From Anarhynchus alexandrinus (taxonomy: Eukaryota > Chordata > Aves > Charadriiformes > Charadriidae): a DNA stretch of 64,000 nucleotides. Positions 1 through 13,100 of this stretch are shown here, piece by piece. Positions within the stretch are counted from its first letter, which is position 1. Each line of letters opens with the position of its first letter. The position numbers and the translations under genes are program-made. Where the stretch lies: contig VUYV01000011.1 of NCBI GenBank assembly GCA_008711295.1, forward strand, positions 4,827,849 to 4,891,848, read 5' to 3'. Below the pieces are notes generated by a model that searched no databases, was not told where the DNA came from, and worked only from the letters and a program-made list of their open reading frames with translations.

Positions 1-1092
1 ATAATTTAGAAAGTCTGAATGGGCCACATGTCACACAAGGCGAAAATTTAATAACTGAAAGTGACTCAGATTGTTGGTTCATTTCTCTGTACTTAAATTC
101 AGCTGTGCAAAGCTACTGAAGGGAAGTACTCAGTGTTAATTGAGTACAGCTTCAGAAGCCACTCATCACCGCCTTTTTCAAAAGTCATCCTCTCTCAAAT
201 TTCTGATGGGAGTTGCATTACACCAGCCAAGTCACTGATCCTAGGTCTCAAGCACAGCTCCAGGAATACACAATTAGGGCCACGTTCCATTGAATTTTCA
301 TAAACCTCTTGTTTAAGCCTCAACAGCTAGGGGATTAACTGCATTTTCCTAGCTGAGCTACTTCACTGCTTGCAAGATAAGAATGGAAGCACACACCACA
401 TCCACGAAAGCAGCGTGTTAGGTCTCATCATCCATTCTGCTACCCCCTTCCTCAGACCTCCCACACAATGATCGCATCATAAAACAGTCCTACAAGGCTA
501 CATACAGAGATTATGAGAAACAAGTCAAGCCCCATAATATGAATCTATCTCAGGATACCAGTGGCACGAACCAGACTACCTGCCATGAATGCAAAGGTCA
601 GAGGTAAAAGCCTCTCCTCCCTCCCACTGACATTTCTAGGTTGCTCTCTTCAGAACCAGCTGCACACACTGTTCTACGTGTACCCATCTCTTACAGTAAA
701 AAGGGAAAGTAAGGTCCACCTCCCTTTACCCAAAAGCCTACCTCCTTCCTACTCACAAATATGTGAGAGAGAAACACTACTGCATAAAACATTACTCCGT
801 TTCTCCAATCAGGTGAAGAGGGACTCAGGTAATGGAATGGAAAAACAAAGACATTTGGATACCATGGTGATCATGGCCAGACAAGAAAGTAAATTAGCTA
901 CCATTATGATAATGACCCAGCTTTCAAAAAGAGGTAATTTGCATGTAGCAACTAAGAAGCAAAATAAAGATGCTTTAACAGAACTGCTGCTTGCTGTTTA
1001 ACCCTGTAGCCATGGAACAAGCAGTCATGGCCACCAAACAGCCACGCACTCTGGGGTTTTCGTATTTGACTGTCTCTGCCGATGCAAAGTAC
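1..1092 (-). other. ARMH3 intron 20, cut by the window edge
   Basis: No continuation of ARMH3 coding sequence is present and short ORFs here show no familiar protein. I see nothing else in it. Confidence 0.75.
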
Positions 1093-1181
1093 CTGACCAG
1101 AGCTCCCTCCAGGTGTAATGAAGCCTCACTCTGCACTTCTTCTGGTAGCACAGCAGCTTGTGCACGATCTGAATGCACCGC
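1093..1181 (-). CDS. ARMH3: ARMH3 exon 20, last exon inside the window
   Basis: Completes Val469 and codes 470-498, [20 protein letters not shown] to RELWS, plus one base; acceptor TTCCAG, donor TCAG|GTACTT. The next expected exon (about 190 residues remain in human) is not in bases 1-1092. Confidence 0.95.
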
Positions 1182-4100
1182 CTGGAAAAGAGAGGGCAAA
1201 GGATTAATTACATTTCATTTCCCAGCAATTCTACATCAGACCTGGAAACATCTCCGAAATCAGCAGCAAGAAACTGCTCAAAGCCTATCAGAGGAAGATG
1301 GGCCTCATGGTTTTGGGCACCTAAGGGGAAGTAATATCCACAAGAAAGAACCAGACAGGGGGAGAGAAAGGGGCCTGTATGCCAGTTTTAGCTCAACATG
1401 ATCGGACTGACTACAGATGCAAGTTTGTTGCTTATATTTAATTAACATTTTCTGTTCTTTGCTGCCCTTATCTGATGACTTCATAAGGTCTACAAAAGGA
1501 GTTCATTAACTTGCAGGATCTGCATGTATAAGATACTTTGCTCAGATTTTGTAAAATCTGGACACAATGGAGCTTTTCAGTTTCTTTGGCCCAAATGATG
1601 AGGCTAAAGGAAATGAGACTCAAACGTTAACTGCAGGATTTTTAGTTTGACCAAGTAAGGCATGCAGTTTAATTATATAAAAAAAAAAGAAAGAGTTTTC
1701 TGTCAAATTTTCCAGTCCCCTTAAACAAATAATTTAAGTATGAGCTTTGGAATGATCAAGAAATATACCTACAAGCTCTGAAATCTCCCAACATACAGCT
1801 AGTATACTTGTGAAATCTCCAAATCCTGTAGGTCTCTGTAGCATCTAGTGTTCATACAAACTCTAAGGTGCACGAACATTCTTCACAAATAACATCGGAA
1901 CTAAATATACAATATAATGAGTAAATTCACTCGCACTAGCTATCATTAAGGACAAAACAGAAAATATACACAAATTCGAATGTGTTAGACCAAGCTACTT
2001 TTAGTTATTGACATTTAGGAAAATCAGAAGGAAGACTTCTTCAAAAAGGAAAATTTGCTTTTCCCCCAAATCCTAATTTCTCAAAACACATTATCTCATT
2101 AATATCAATGTCTCTCTGAAAAGACACTAGTGAAAGACACTACACAACAGACAAACACAGAGAAATAAAATTTTAAAAAAATTGCATAGAAGTTATTCAA
2201 AATGGGGTGAAGACTTCAAAATACAGCTTTAAAAAGCCTTAAGAAATAATGTACACAAGGTATATATTATTCCTTTCAGACCCTTAGATGATCCTAAAAA
2301 CACTACGATGGGGTAAGGATTGAAACCAATTTTAGACAGATAAAGGTAAAACCATTTAAAATAGCTGAGCATCACAGCATCACATAAATGCTGTATTTCA
2401 AACTGGATTCTCATAAATTCAAACAAGAAAAGGCAGCAAACCAGATAGGATACAGACAGCTGTCTTCAGCTCAGGAACAGCAATTGCTCTGGGGAGAGAC
2501 CTGCTATTTCTGATGTTACTGGTACCAGACAACACCCAGTACCTCTTCACCTACATATTTGCTTGGCTGTAAGACTAAAATTGGCCTCTACAAAAAAAAC
2601 TATTTAAAGCACTGACCAGAAATAATCTGACAATGGCTAAAACATTTCTTTATAATTACAATAGCTGTTAACGCAAAATACTCTGCAGACATATCTCAGC
2701 ATTGAAACCTCGTGGTTGTATACAGTAGCATACACTTTCTGAGTGAAATCAAAGCACAGAAGAAAAGGGATGATGAGGGGCATAACAGCCCTAGTACCCC
2801 TACCCAAGGAGCCAGAGCACCAGCTACCAGAGTGTAGACTCCCAAACCACACTGTTTTAGTTACGAAGTTATCCATCCTGGTGGGGTTGTCTTTGTTTGT
2901 TAGCTTTGTGCTGAAGATTCATAATACACATAATGGACAAAAACCACCCTTGGTCAAAGCAACCTGGATTTCTCCTTTAAATATTAATATGCCCTCCCTT
3001 GAGCAGCTTCATATTGTCACCTTTTAAATGTATTGCAGAGAAGTATGACACTATTTGTGCATTCAGAACACCCACTTTGTCTGCAATAACTGTGTCTGCT
3101 ATGGGATGGTTTCAGACAGGAGTGTAGTGAAGGGACTGCACAAACATGCCAAAATGAATGGATACAGATGTCCACTGATGGTTGCTACTGCTTATTATTT
3201 TTGCTCTCAAGGGTTTTCTAAACGTGACCTTACTTTTGAGCCCAAGCATTTCACACCTTTCTTGTGAAATTCCAATGCGCTACTAATTATCTAATTGTCA
3301 TTAAAAAAAGATTTGTCACAAACTCATAATTGAACTATACAACCCTTGCTAAGGCACTGTATTTGCAGGGTTATTTGGGCAAAATCAGAACATGCTGAGA
3401 AGTTACATTACGGGAAAAAGGCTATGTATCTTTATCTCTTCTACAGAATATAGTGCTGTTCAAGCCTTGGGGAAATTCAGTACTGTACAAACAGTGAGAG
3501 TAAAGCCAATGATCTGCCTAAATCCTATTTCTGCCCTCCAGGCTAAGGCAGAACAAAGCATTCTAGGGGCCTCCTGGGACACACGGAGTGCTCGTGTGTA
3601 GTAGCCCTGTCCTCTTCTCTCCTTTTCCCCATTGCTGAGTTTTACCCCTTGCTGCCTAGCAGGCTATTTCAGGCTTAAACCTCTCTCCCGCTCTCCACAT
3701 CGCCTTCCAGGCCTCACGTCTGTTGTCCTTGGTTTCTCAAAACTGCCTTTTCAGTTTCTAGACCAAGATTCAGCTTCTGGAAGTAGGGATTCTTGCAATG
3801 ACTGTGTATTATGAAACTTCTTTCAGATTGAAAAGCTCTTTGTATTTGATCAAGTAGATTAGGAAATTGGTCTGAAAGGTGGAAATTCATTTTGCTTTCA
3901 ATTTTCTGGCACACAGAACATTGTAGAAGTAGAAAAAGTTGCTGGAAGAACTCATGAAAAGCAGTCCTGCTCCCCACCAGCCACAAAGTGTTATTTCAGA
4001 CAGAAGATTGCTCTATGACTAGAATTCCACCCGAATTCAAACTTGAATCGAAATCACAACAAGTCACCCCACAGGCACTTACACATAGAGATCCATAGGA

Positions 4101-7100
4101 AATTCTTTCATCATGTGTGTTACAATGAACTCCACCATCAAATCTGACAGAAAAGAAAATGATAAAGTAAGTATTGAGCTAGCTACAGTTAACTTCTAGT
4201 AGACAACAATGAGGAAGTCAAACTACCTCACCTACCTACCTCTACCAGACAATAGTCCTGCTTAGATGAGAGAAGTTCTCCCGGGTTTTTTTTTGTTTGT
4301 TTGTTTTAAAGAGAATTAGACACCCTCTGGAATTTAAAAAAAAAATACTGGAAACTGAGGGCACGTAGTTTGCTTTGAGGCACTGCTTTCCCATATGCTT
4401 TCCCCCACTATTAGTCAAATAAAGAATACAACATGAATTCTGATGCTTAGAATTGCTCTCATATTTCAGGATTGTCACTAATGGAAAATTCCATTGAGAA
4501 GCACATCTTAGAAAATCATTCTTACCAGGAACAACACAACCTAGATGTTTAGAGAGAACACATTGTAGACTATGCCTGATTTTCCCTAAAATAAATTCTG
4601 AAGCAAGTAAACCAAATCTGATCTCAACACAGACTAAGCTTCTGCTTAAGGCTCATTCAGGGGCAAGGGGGAAGGGAGAATGTCTCTAACATTTAAGGGC
4701 TCCAAGTGAGACGATAAGAAGTAAAAAGTACAGAAATACAATTGAAAGAGGTAAGTTACTATGGTTCAGCTAATAAACACTAGCTGAACATGTGTGTGTT
4801 CTCCGCCCAACACAATTTCAGCATAAAATGCTTAACCCATGCCAGTGGTAACAATTGTGAGATGTAACCCTCGAGGGCACTAATAGCCCAGCAATATGAC
4901 TCAACAGTGGCTGAAGACAGCCTAGGGAAAGAGTGCATGAAAACTGATACGTCTAGAAAGATTCTTCACGCAGCTGTGGTGTCTTGGCTTCAACAATCAC
5001 CTGTTTGAAAACGCTGGAGTCTGAGACTGCTTCCATATCATCAGGCTCAAGAGTCATTAAGGGATCCGGGCTCTGTCCATTTCTGCACCCATTTATGCTT
5101 TTGACCTCCACAGCAATGAGTGTCAGAATCTAATCATACGCTGTGTGAAAAGCTTTCAACTGAGCCTCCATATCCACGTGCAAAACCAACCCTAGCTACT
5201 GACACTCCTATTGGGTTTTTTGCTCAGAAAAGGCTAAATGCCCTGAAAACAACTTCCCCCATCAAATATCTGTCCTTTCTGTAGGTTTGCCCTCATAACA
5301 TCTAGAAAGTACTTGTGACCAATGGTTACTACACTCACCTAAAACTCTGAATTTATTTATCAACTGCCCTCCCTATTGTTACTGATTCAGGTAAAGGGAG
5401 CCAACAGGCTTCTCCAAACAATGCTTCAGGAACCACAAGCACACACGCAGTCTAACAGTACTTACCAAGCACCGCACACACCAGCGGGCGACAGGGCAGG
5501 TTCTTGTCTGCTGCTTTCTTCCTATGTCTCATTGGCTTCAAACACACAAAGATGAAAAGAAATCAGTCAAAGCCTGAAGTGACATTCTGTGTAATACTGT
5601 ATTTTTCATGCAAATAGTACCAGCAGCACAGGCTTCCCTTTGTCTTTTTCTCCAACTGCAGTCTCACCTATATCAATACTAAAAGCCATGGCTGGAGCAA
5701 AATTGTGCCTGCTTTTCAGCGTGCTGACCACTGGGTTTTTGTTTTTCTAGCTGTGTAAGCGGAGGGCACCATTATACCATTGCGGGGGGGGAGAATGGAC
5801 AAAAAAAGCCCAAACGAAAAAAATTACATAGCAGTTCCTCCCCTTTAGTTAACATACTGATTTGCTCCTGACCCAGAAGTCTGACCTGCATTGTTCACAG
5901 CATGTGCAGTATTAAATGGCTTTGGTCGTATTGTAATAAACCAGAAAGGCTAATTGAACGGCAAGTTTGTTTTTAAGTGGGAATGACTAGCACCCTTGCA
6001 GTATACTCACTATAAAGTAAGATGTTTGTTTCTGTCCTGGACTAGTGACACTTTCAAGTGCTGCTTCACTGTCAGATGAGGTGGAACTTGCCAGTACCAC
6101 AAAGGCAGGATGCATCAAGTTAGGACAACCATTCAAGTTACTTGTAACTACAGAGCTTCACGAGCCAGGTAAGGACTCTTCCTCCACAGATACTTATAGG
6201 AAAAAGCTCTGGAAAAAATACTTTCCTCCTTGAAGAGTCACCCCACCCAGGATGAAGCGTAAGCCAAATTAGAGCACTCAGTGTAAATCCAGCTGGCTAT
6301 TAATGTATCATGAAGACTAATGCTTGCTGAAAATTGAGGCAGAACATTCTCTCTACCACTGATTTCCTCAGAGACCTCATAATACACAGCTCCTCCCCAG
6401 CTACACAGGCCTCTGAATTCACCGACAGGGCAGCCAGCTCTGTTCTTTGAAAGAGTGAGACATTCTGAGAGCAATTTCAAAATCATTCCCCAACTACTGC
6501 ATTTCTCACAGTATTTCCACATGCCTTAGCTATCTAGGTTCAATGTCTGTGACACAGTTTTCAACATACAGGGATTCAAATCCGCTATGTTCTCATCCCA
6601 AAGAGAAAGCAGACCATCTGGAGGAAAAGACTCACCATCCTGTGTAGGTTTACTCGAAAATTCATGTTGTCATCATGGAGAAAAGCATTAGCATACTGAT
6701 CCTATGGAAAAGAGCAAGAAAAGGGAGGAGATATGAATAGCCAACCAACTGCCCAACACCTTCCACTTGCCTCTCAAATCACATGCCTTTCAGTGTAAAA
6801 CTCCCAACATATAGCTATAAGGTTAGAAAGCCACCTTCTATGTCCTCTTGCCCCTACCCATGTCTCCAGTCACAGAAAAGTAAACCCCTCCTGATCCCAA
6901 TTCCACTTTCGTTAAAGTCTGCACTACTGTTTGTTTTGTTAAGCAATTTATTTTCCATTCTCCTCCTTTGTTCATCCAAACTCTGGACTGCACATACCAC
7001 AGTGTCAAGAGTTTAACAACTGCTGTATAACATATGAGGTGTTTCTCCAGCACACAAGTTCCTGTGACTGCATGGACAAAGGTTTACGTTGGCATTCTGA

Positions 7101-10100
7101 TGGACCCACCATGCCAGAAGTTACTGCAGTACTACCAGGTAGGTTTATCAGCTGTCCCACCCCTCAGGCAAAGCTCATTCTAAGACCACTTCTAAATCAA
7201 AGCGATTCCTCCAGATAATGCGCAGCCAGGTTGGGTAATCTACCCTTCCTTTAATACTAAAACCAAAACGTACCCTTGCTATGTAGAAACAAAATTTCTT
7301 AACTTGTATTATTTATGCATCCACCTGAAGAACTCACGTGCCAAAGACATTTAATTATAAATTTTCGAAATGCAGATGTTTCAGCTTGCACCCTGAAGAA
7401 ATATTACTTCAGATTCCTTACATTGGCTATCAACATTGCTGCTTTTTATTCTTTGTTAAGAATGAAAGGTATTTACTTGCAAGCAAGCAAAATGCAAATG
7501 CCACGCAAACTCAATCACCATTCAGGACATCAGTCAAGCCATTAGTACATACTTCCCGTGAGACAGGACCACATTCAGCCAGGACTGCTGACACAGCTCT
7601 CTGGTACTGCTTTCTCACCCTACTACCAGATTTGCTACTTGTCTTGCTTGTAGGGTCCTACAACTACGCAGCTTGCTTTCAGACTCACATCCTTCTTAGG
7701 CAGAAGGGATATGTCATTGCCCATGTTTACTATGAACAGCACAGAGCTGAAAGCCATTAGCACATTATGAGTAATGTGGCTAAAAGCCACACCACAAGGT
7801 CACTCAGCAGCTAAGAGAGAAAAGGCTTAGGTCCACTCTTTTCTCTCTTCATCCCTGGGAGTTGGCTAACCCAAATAAGATGATCCAATGTTCAAGTTTC
7901 AAGTCAATTTTAACAGTACTGCATCAGGTTTATTAGCAAAACGTTAAGTGTCTGAGTTCCTCACTACTCAGTACCACTGTGGATCTTCAGCTCCTGCTCA
8001 ACAGGAGGCAGGGGATGTGCATGCAGATAGAGCCCTGTAACACACCATCTGCTGAACAGTGTCACACAAGAAACCTACCTCTGCTATGCACGTCAGGATT
8101 ATCAGGCACAGCTTGCCACTGTGTAGCCGGTGCTCATCTGCAAAGAAGAAAAAAACAAGTCCTCCATGAGCCACACAAGCCTAGCAATGCTGAAAAGCAA
8201 GACAGCTGTCACAGCAAGAGAAAGGCCCAGCTTTGGAGACTCTTCATACTCCTACTTCCTCCATGATAGCTAACAGTCTAACTACTCTAATTAAGCACTC
8301 ACCCTCCAGTCTGACCACTAAATCCCACCAAATTGTCACCAGTCTGCACCAACCGCAAGGTTTCCGATTTGAACCTTCAACAGCACTGTAACTATCAAGG
8401 GGGCTTCTGTCTCATTCAGTTTTACTTCCACAGATACTGTAAAGCCTGGGGTTAGTCCCTGTCCTTCTGTTACAGCAGAGACACACTTTTTCCACTCTTA
8501 GACAAGATGGAAAGAAAAAGATCACCTTTGCTGTAGGTTATGAAACAAGCAGCAAAGCTTTGGTAGAAGCACAGCACAATGCAGCAGAATGACTCCCAAC
8601 ATTATGCTCAAAGTCCTAAGTTTTAACCCCAATATTGAGAGACATGACCTATTTTGCTCTGTGCAAAACTATGAAGAAGGAAGTCTGCAAAGACTTAGCA
8701 TTTTAAGCCAAAGGACTTGCACCCTGATCGTGTTCCGCAACTTGTTATTCAACTTACAACTTCAAGCAGTTTTTGCCCTGAATGACAATTGGAGGGCTGA
8801 AAGACTCACAAATATAGAGGGACTAAGGCAGAAGAACATAATTTTTATTTGGCTTATTTAAACCTCTTCTCTCTGAATTTTAACCTTGAAATAGAAAAAA
8901 AAAAAACAACTCAAGATACATAGAGTTATAGAGTAACTTAGGATGGAAGAAACCTCTGGTCCAATCCTTGCTCAAAGCAGGGTCAGCTAAAATCAGGTGT
9001 TCCAGACATTGTCCAATCAAGCTCATTTAATTTTATTTTTTTTTTCTAAAAAACAAGCCGCTCACACCACACACCACCAAAACAAACAACCACAATGACA
9101 TACGTCTAACTAAATTCTGAGGAAGCTTAAAACTGCACATTCCTGAGACCTCCAACAGCTTCTCTAATGCATAAGGCTACTAAACGTGCCATCCCAGGCA
9201 TCTGCCTTAGAGTCAAACTTGGCGGAGAGGGAAATCTGGAACAGTCAGACCACTTTCATATAAATCAGAAGACAGTATCAGCCGAACTCCTTGCATCTTC
9301 ACAGGTCACTTTTACAAACACTTTGCTAGTTAGTCTGTATGTTGTAATCTATAAAAACAGATAGAATGGGCTTAGCTAGCGGTTCTGTCTAGTTTGATGC
9401 CTCTTTTCTTTTCTTTTCTGTGCTCCTGAGGGACAGATATTTACTAACAAGATGTGCCCTGAAGTATGCAGATTTCATCTTGCTGCACTAAGTAAGATGA
9501 AGAGGAATTTTGGAATGGAGTGTTAAGTGTCTCTTCTATGTCTCCTTACCTCAGCTAAAATGTTTAAGTAAAGTTTTCTACTCAAGTAAAGCAGGAGAAA
9601 TGCCCTCAAAGACTCTGATATGCCGGAGCCTTGTTATTTTCCTATTGTAAGGCCTCCCTGTATATTTCTGTAGGTGCTGCTACCGCTTCCCTCTCTGGGG
9701 AGCGTGCTGTAAAGGCTCCTGTTTCACACCAAATACTCTGCTTTCAGTCAGTGTGTTGCGAACATCATGCCATTTTCAACAGTTATGGGGCAGCTACGCA
9801 GGCAGTTAGTCGCACAGACACTGTACTTTCACAGCATGCTTCATTAAAGGAACAAAGAAGACTACTTCCTATGGGGAGTTGTATCGGTATGAACCCTGTT
9901 TTACAGATGGAAAAAAATGGTGCAGAGGTTTTGTTTCTCCCAAGTTAGCTGCCTCTGACTGACGCAAGAGAGAAAACAAGAGGAGGATTTAGCAAATGCA
10001 GTCTATTAAATTATGCTCTCTGGGACAGGACCAAACCAACTGTCTAGTGCTGGGTGTGAAACAAACCAGACTGCCCTCTTAAGTGTTCCCACCTGTCTCA

Positions 10101-13100
10101 AGACACACAAAGTAAATTAGAGTTACTCACTACTTCTTGTCTTGTTGCTATATTGGTGTCACATGCTTGGTCTTACACAAGAAGAAAAAAAGTTAGGCAG
10201 GGTCCCATCTATCATCAAAATACAAGGACAGGAATACACCCACTAGAATTAATAAGCACTGGTTTGCAAGGCACACTTTTTTTTAAAACGATCAGTCAGT
10301 GGAGCTCATTGCCACCTACTACCATGGCAGCAAGGAGATTAAGTCTATCAACCACACAAATTTAAAATGTTATTCAAGCTAGAACCAAAGTAAAGAAAGA
10401 AACATCAACTCCTGTCTCATGCCAGGATAAACTCATCTCTCACTGGCTTGTTTAGTAAGGAATCCCCTCTATCGTATTTCACTCCGTCTGAAACTAATCC
10501 AGTTTGGCAGTTCCTGAGGCCCTATGCAGGCTTTTCATATTACAGTGACTAATAAGTGCAGAAGTTACATTGAAAAACATGAAATTTTTCTATCAGAGAC
10601 TTGGATCAGCAAGAGAGACCGTGAGAAAACCAAATGAGAATGGTTAGAGAGCTGGTAAGCCCTCCTCATGTGTTCAATCTATAAGAAATGATTGAGCAAA
10701 GATTGATGTGGTTTCGCTTAAAGACAAAAGCAAGACGAAACATGAAAGCAGACTTCAAATACATAAGGGCAGACACAAAAAAGAAAGAAATAATCCATTC
10801 TCAGTATCTCTCTTGGAGAAGATAACTAGTAATTAATTTAAATCACAGCAAAGAATTTAGGAAGCACGTGAAGCTTTTTCACAGTAAGGGTAGTTAAACA
10901 CTGGAATGGATAGTCTAAAAATGATGCTCCGCTATCACAGCACCTTCATTCAACTTGTCAGTAACATCTCTGAGAAAAGATACAGTTAAACCTGATTCTG
11001 CCTTGGTTTTGAGGGGTGCACTAGACATTTTCATGAAGTCCCTTTTGGTCCTAATCTCAATTATTCACTTTTTCCTCCACTAGCTCGCATACTGAACAAG
11101 AACAAGACAGCCAGGTACAATTTCACTGCAAGCTAGTAGGTACAAGGAAACTCTCCTGCCTGCTGTCTTGTTCAGTGCCAAGCATTCATGAAGTTCAATA
11201 ATCGATGTATCATAGCTCTGCAGCTATCTTCCTATTTTTGTTCAGTTGTTACATCTAACTTAACAGCAAAAATCAGTAATAGGCTGAAATACGATACAAA
11301 GATCACTTGTTATGTTCACACTATAGTCCTGCCCGTACAACCACTGGGCAAAACTGCACCCTTGGGTACCTTGAGCAGGAGATGAAGCAATATTTCAGCT
11401 CCAGCAAGCTGAAATTAACCCCCACAAAACTATCAGGAGAAACAAAAAGCACAATATGGAAATATATCTTCTCAAGCAAATTACTGCCAGTACAGTGTAA
11501 GTTACTGCTGTCCTCTTTATAATTAAAGAGCTGCCTGTTTAACCAGCAAGTATCAAAGGACAAAGGAAATATTTCTTCCTAATGCTGAGCTTTGCCTCCT
11601 GTGTCAGCTTCTAAATGTTCTTAAAAATACAGTTCTCTGATACATGACTTCCCCTCTCTGACAGACAGTTGGGAATCGGATACGCTCACACATAGGGACG
11701 GGCTTGGTTATTAGGTACTATTATTATTATTACATTCTTTCCATATTTGCCTTCTCTCCTGCCAGCATTAGGTCTCTCCTAGTCTCGTAACTCTTATCTC
11801 GCAATAAGAAATCATTTCATTTTCTCAAAAGGTGGAATCTTCAGTCCTCTAAAGGGACTCCAGTTAACTTCTATTTCTGGAGTCCCTAGACACGTTCTGA
11901 TGCCCTCCTGACTTCAAAAAGCACTGCTTGCTGCATCCACAGCTGCATCAACAGAATTTATTTACCTTTTGTGTCCTGCATCACAATCGAGCTGTACTTC
12001 AAGAAGGTTATCAGCAGGTTGCTAGTTTGCACATCAGCATCCAAAGGCAGCTCTGCAGAGCTTATAACTGAAACAAAGCAGATAAGACACGTTTACCCTC
12101 CACAAATACAAGAGATAACTATACCGAGAACCAAGTCATAGATTCACAGATCTGGGATAGGATCAGCTTATTTGCAGGGTCACCTGACCTCCTCCTCCTT
12201 CATGACCACCCAGCAAAGATTTTGTTTTGAAGACTGGTACCACTCCCCCAGAGACCATTTCTCCTCCTCTAAGTGCCCAGAGCAAAGCGACACCCTTCTC
12301 TGTCCTGTCGCTCCCCCACCCCAAGGGGTATCAGCCTGCTGTTTTAGCACTCATCAACATTCCCAACCTAGCGAGCTCAAGACATTCTCACCATATCCAA
12401 TTAGTTCTTCCAACTAACACAGCTAACATTCACATAATTCTCTGTTTGGAAAGAAACATGCCCAGCAAAGACCCTTCTCAGTTTCAGTAATTTTGGAATT
12501 TCAGTTCCAAAAGGTCCACATCAATTCCATTCTTCCCTCCCAACAACAGCCCCTCTTGCAGAAGCAACACACAAGACAGTAATGTAACAATTATTGCATG
12601 ACCACAATGGTAGAAAAGAAAGGTAGAAAGAGCAGCTTTACAAAAATCAAGAAGCAGAAGCAACCATAGCTTGTGCTAGAGAAATCACAACACAGCAGGG
12701 AGCAGAAATGTGCTTTCCATACCTGCAACAGAACAGCAGTTCACTTGCATTTCTCTAGGATACATTCCTTACCACCAGCTGTACTTTTGACACCTTAACA
12801 GTGGTCATCATCTGCCTTAGACTTTACAAGAAGCTATCTCAATTACCCAGATAATTGCACAACGTGCCTCCTGCTCACTCCCCATGTACCTTCTGAAGCA
12901 CTGAGTTTATGAGCTGTCAAACCTCTATCATGTGACTGAGCCACTTCTTTACTGATGGCTGAGCCTGAGCTGTCCGCAAGGGCCACTCTCAGCCTTCCCC
13001 TTCAGAAAGGCTTCACGAGAAATATTGAAGGGAGGGAAAGACAAGCGGGGAAAAACGCAGGATGCATTTAACTGCACATCCTGCCAGATAAGCCTGATAT

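Larger units (their letters stand above)
1182..8078 (-). other. ARMH3 introns 16-19 (between listed exons)
   Basis: AT-rich intronic DNA interrupted only by exons 19, 18 and 17. Short A/T runs occur (for example near 1680 and 4300). No gene, RNA or clear repeat family recognised. Confidence 0.6.
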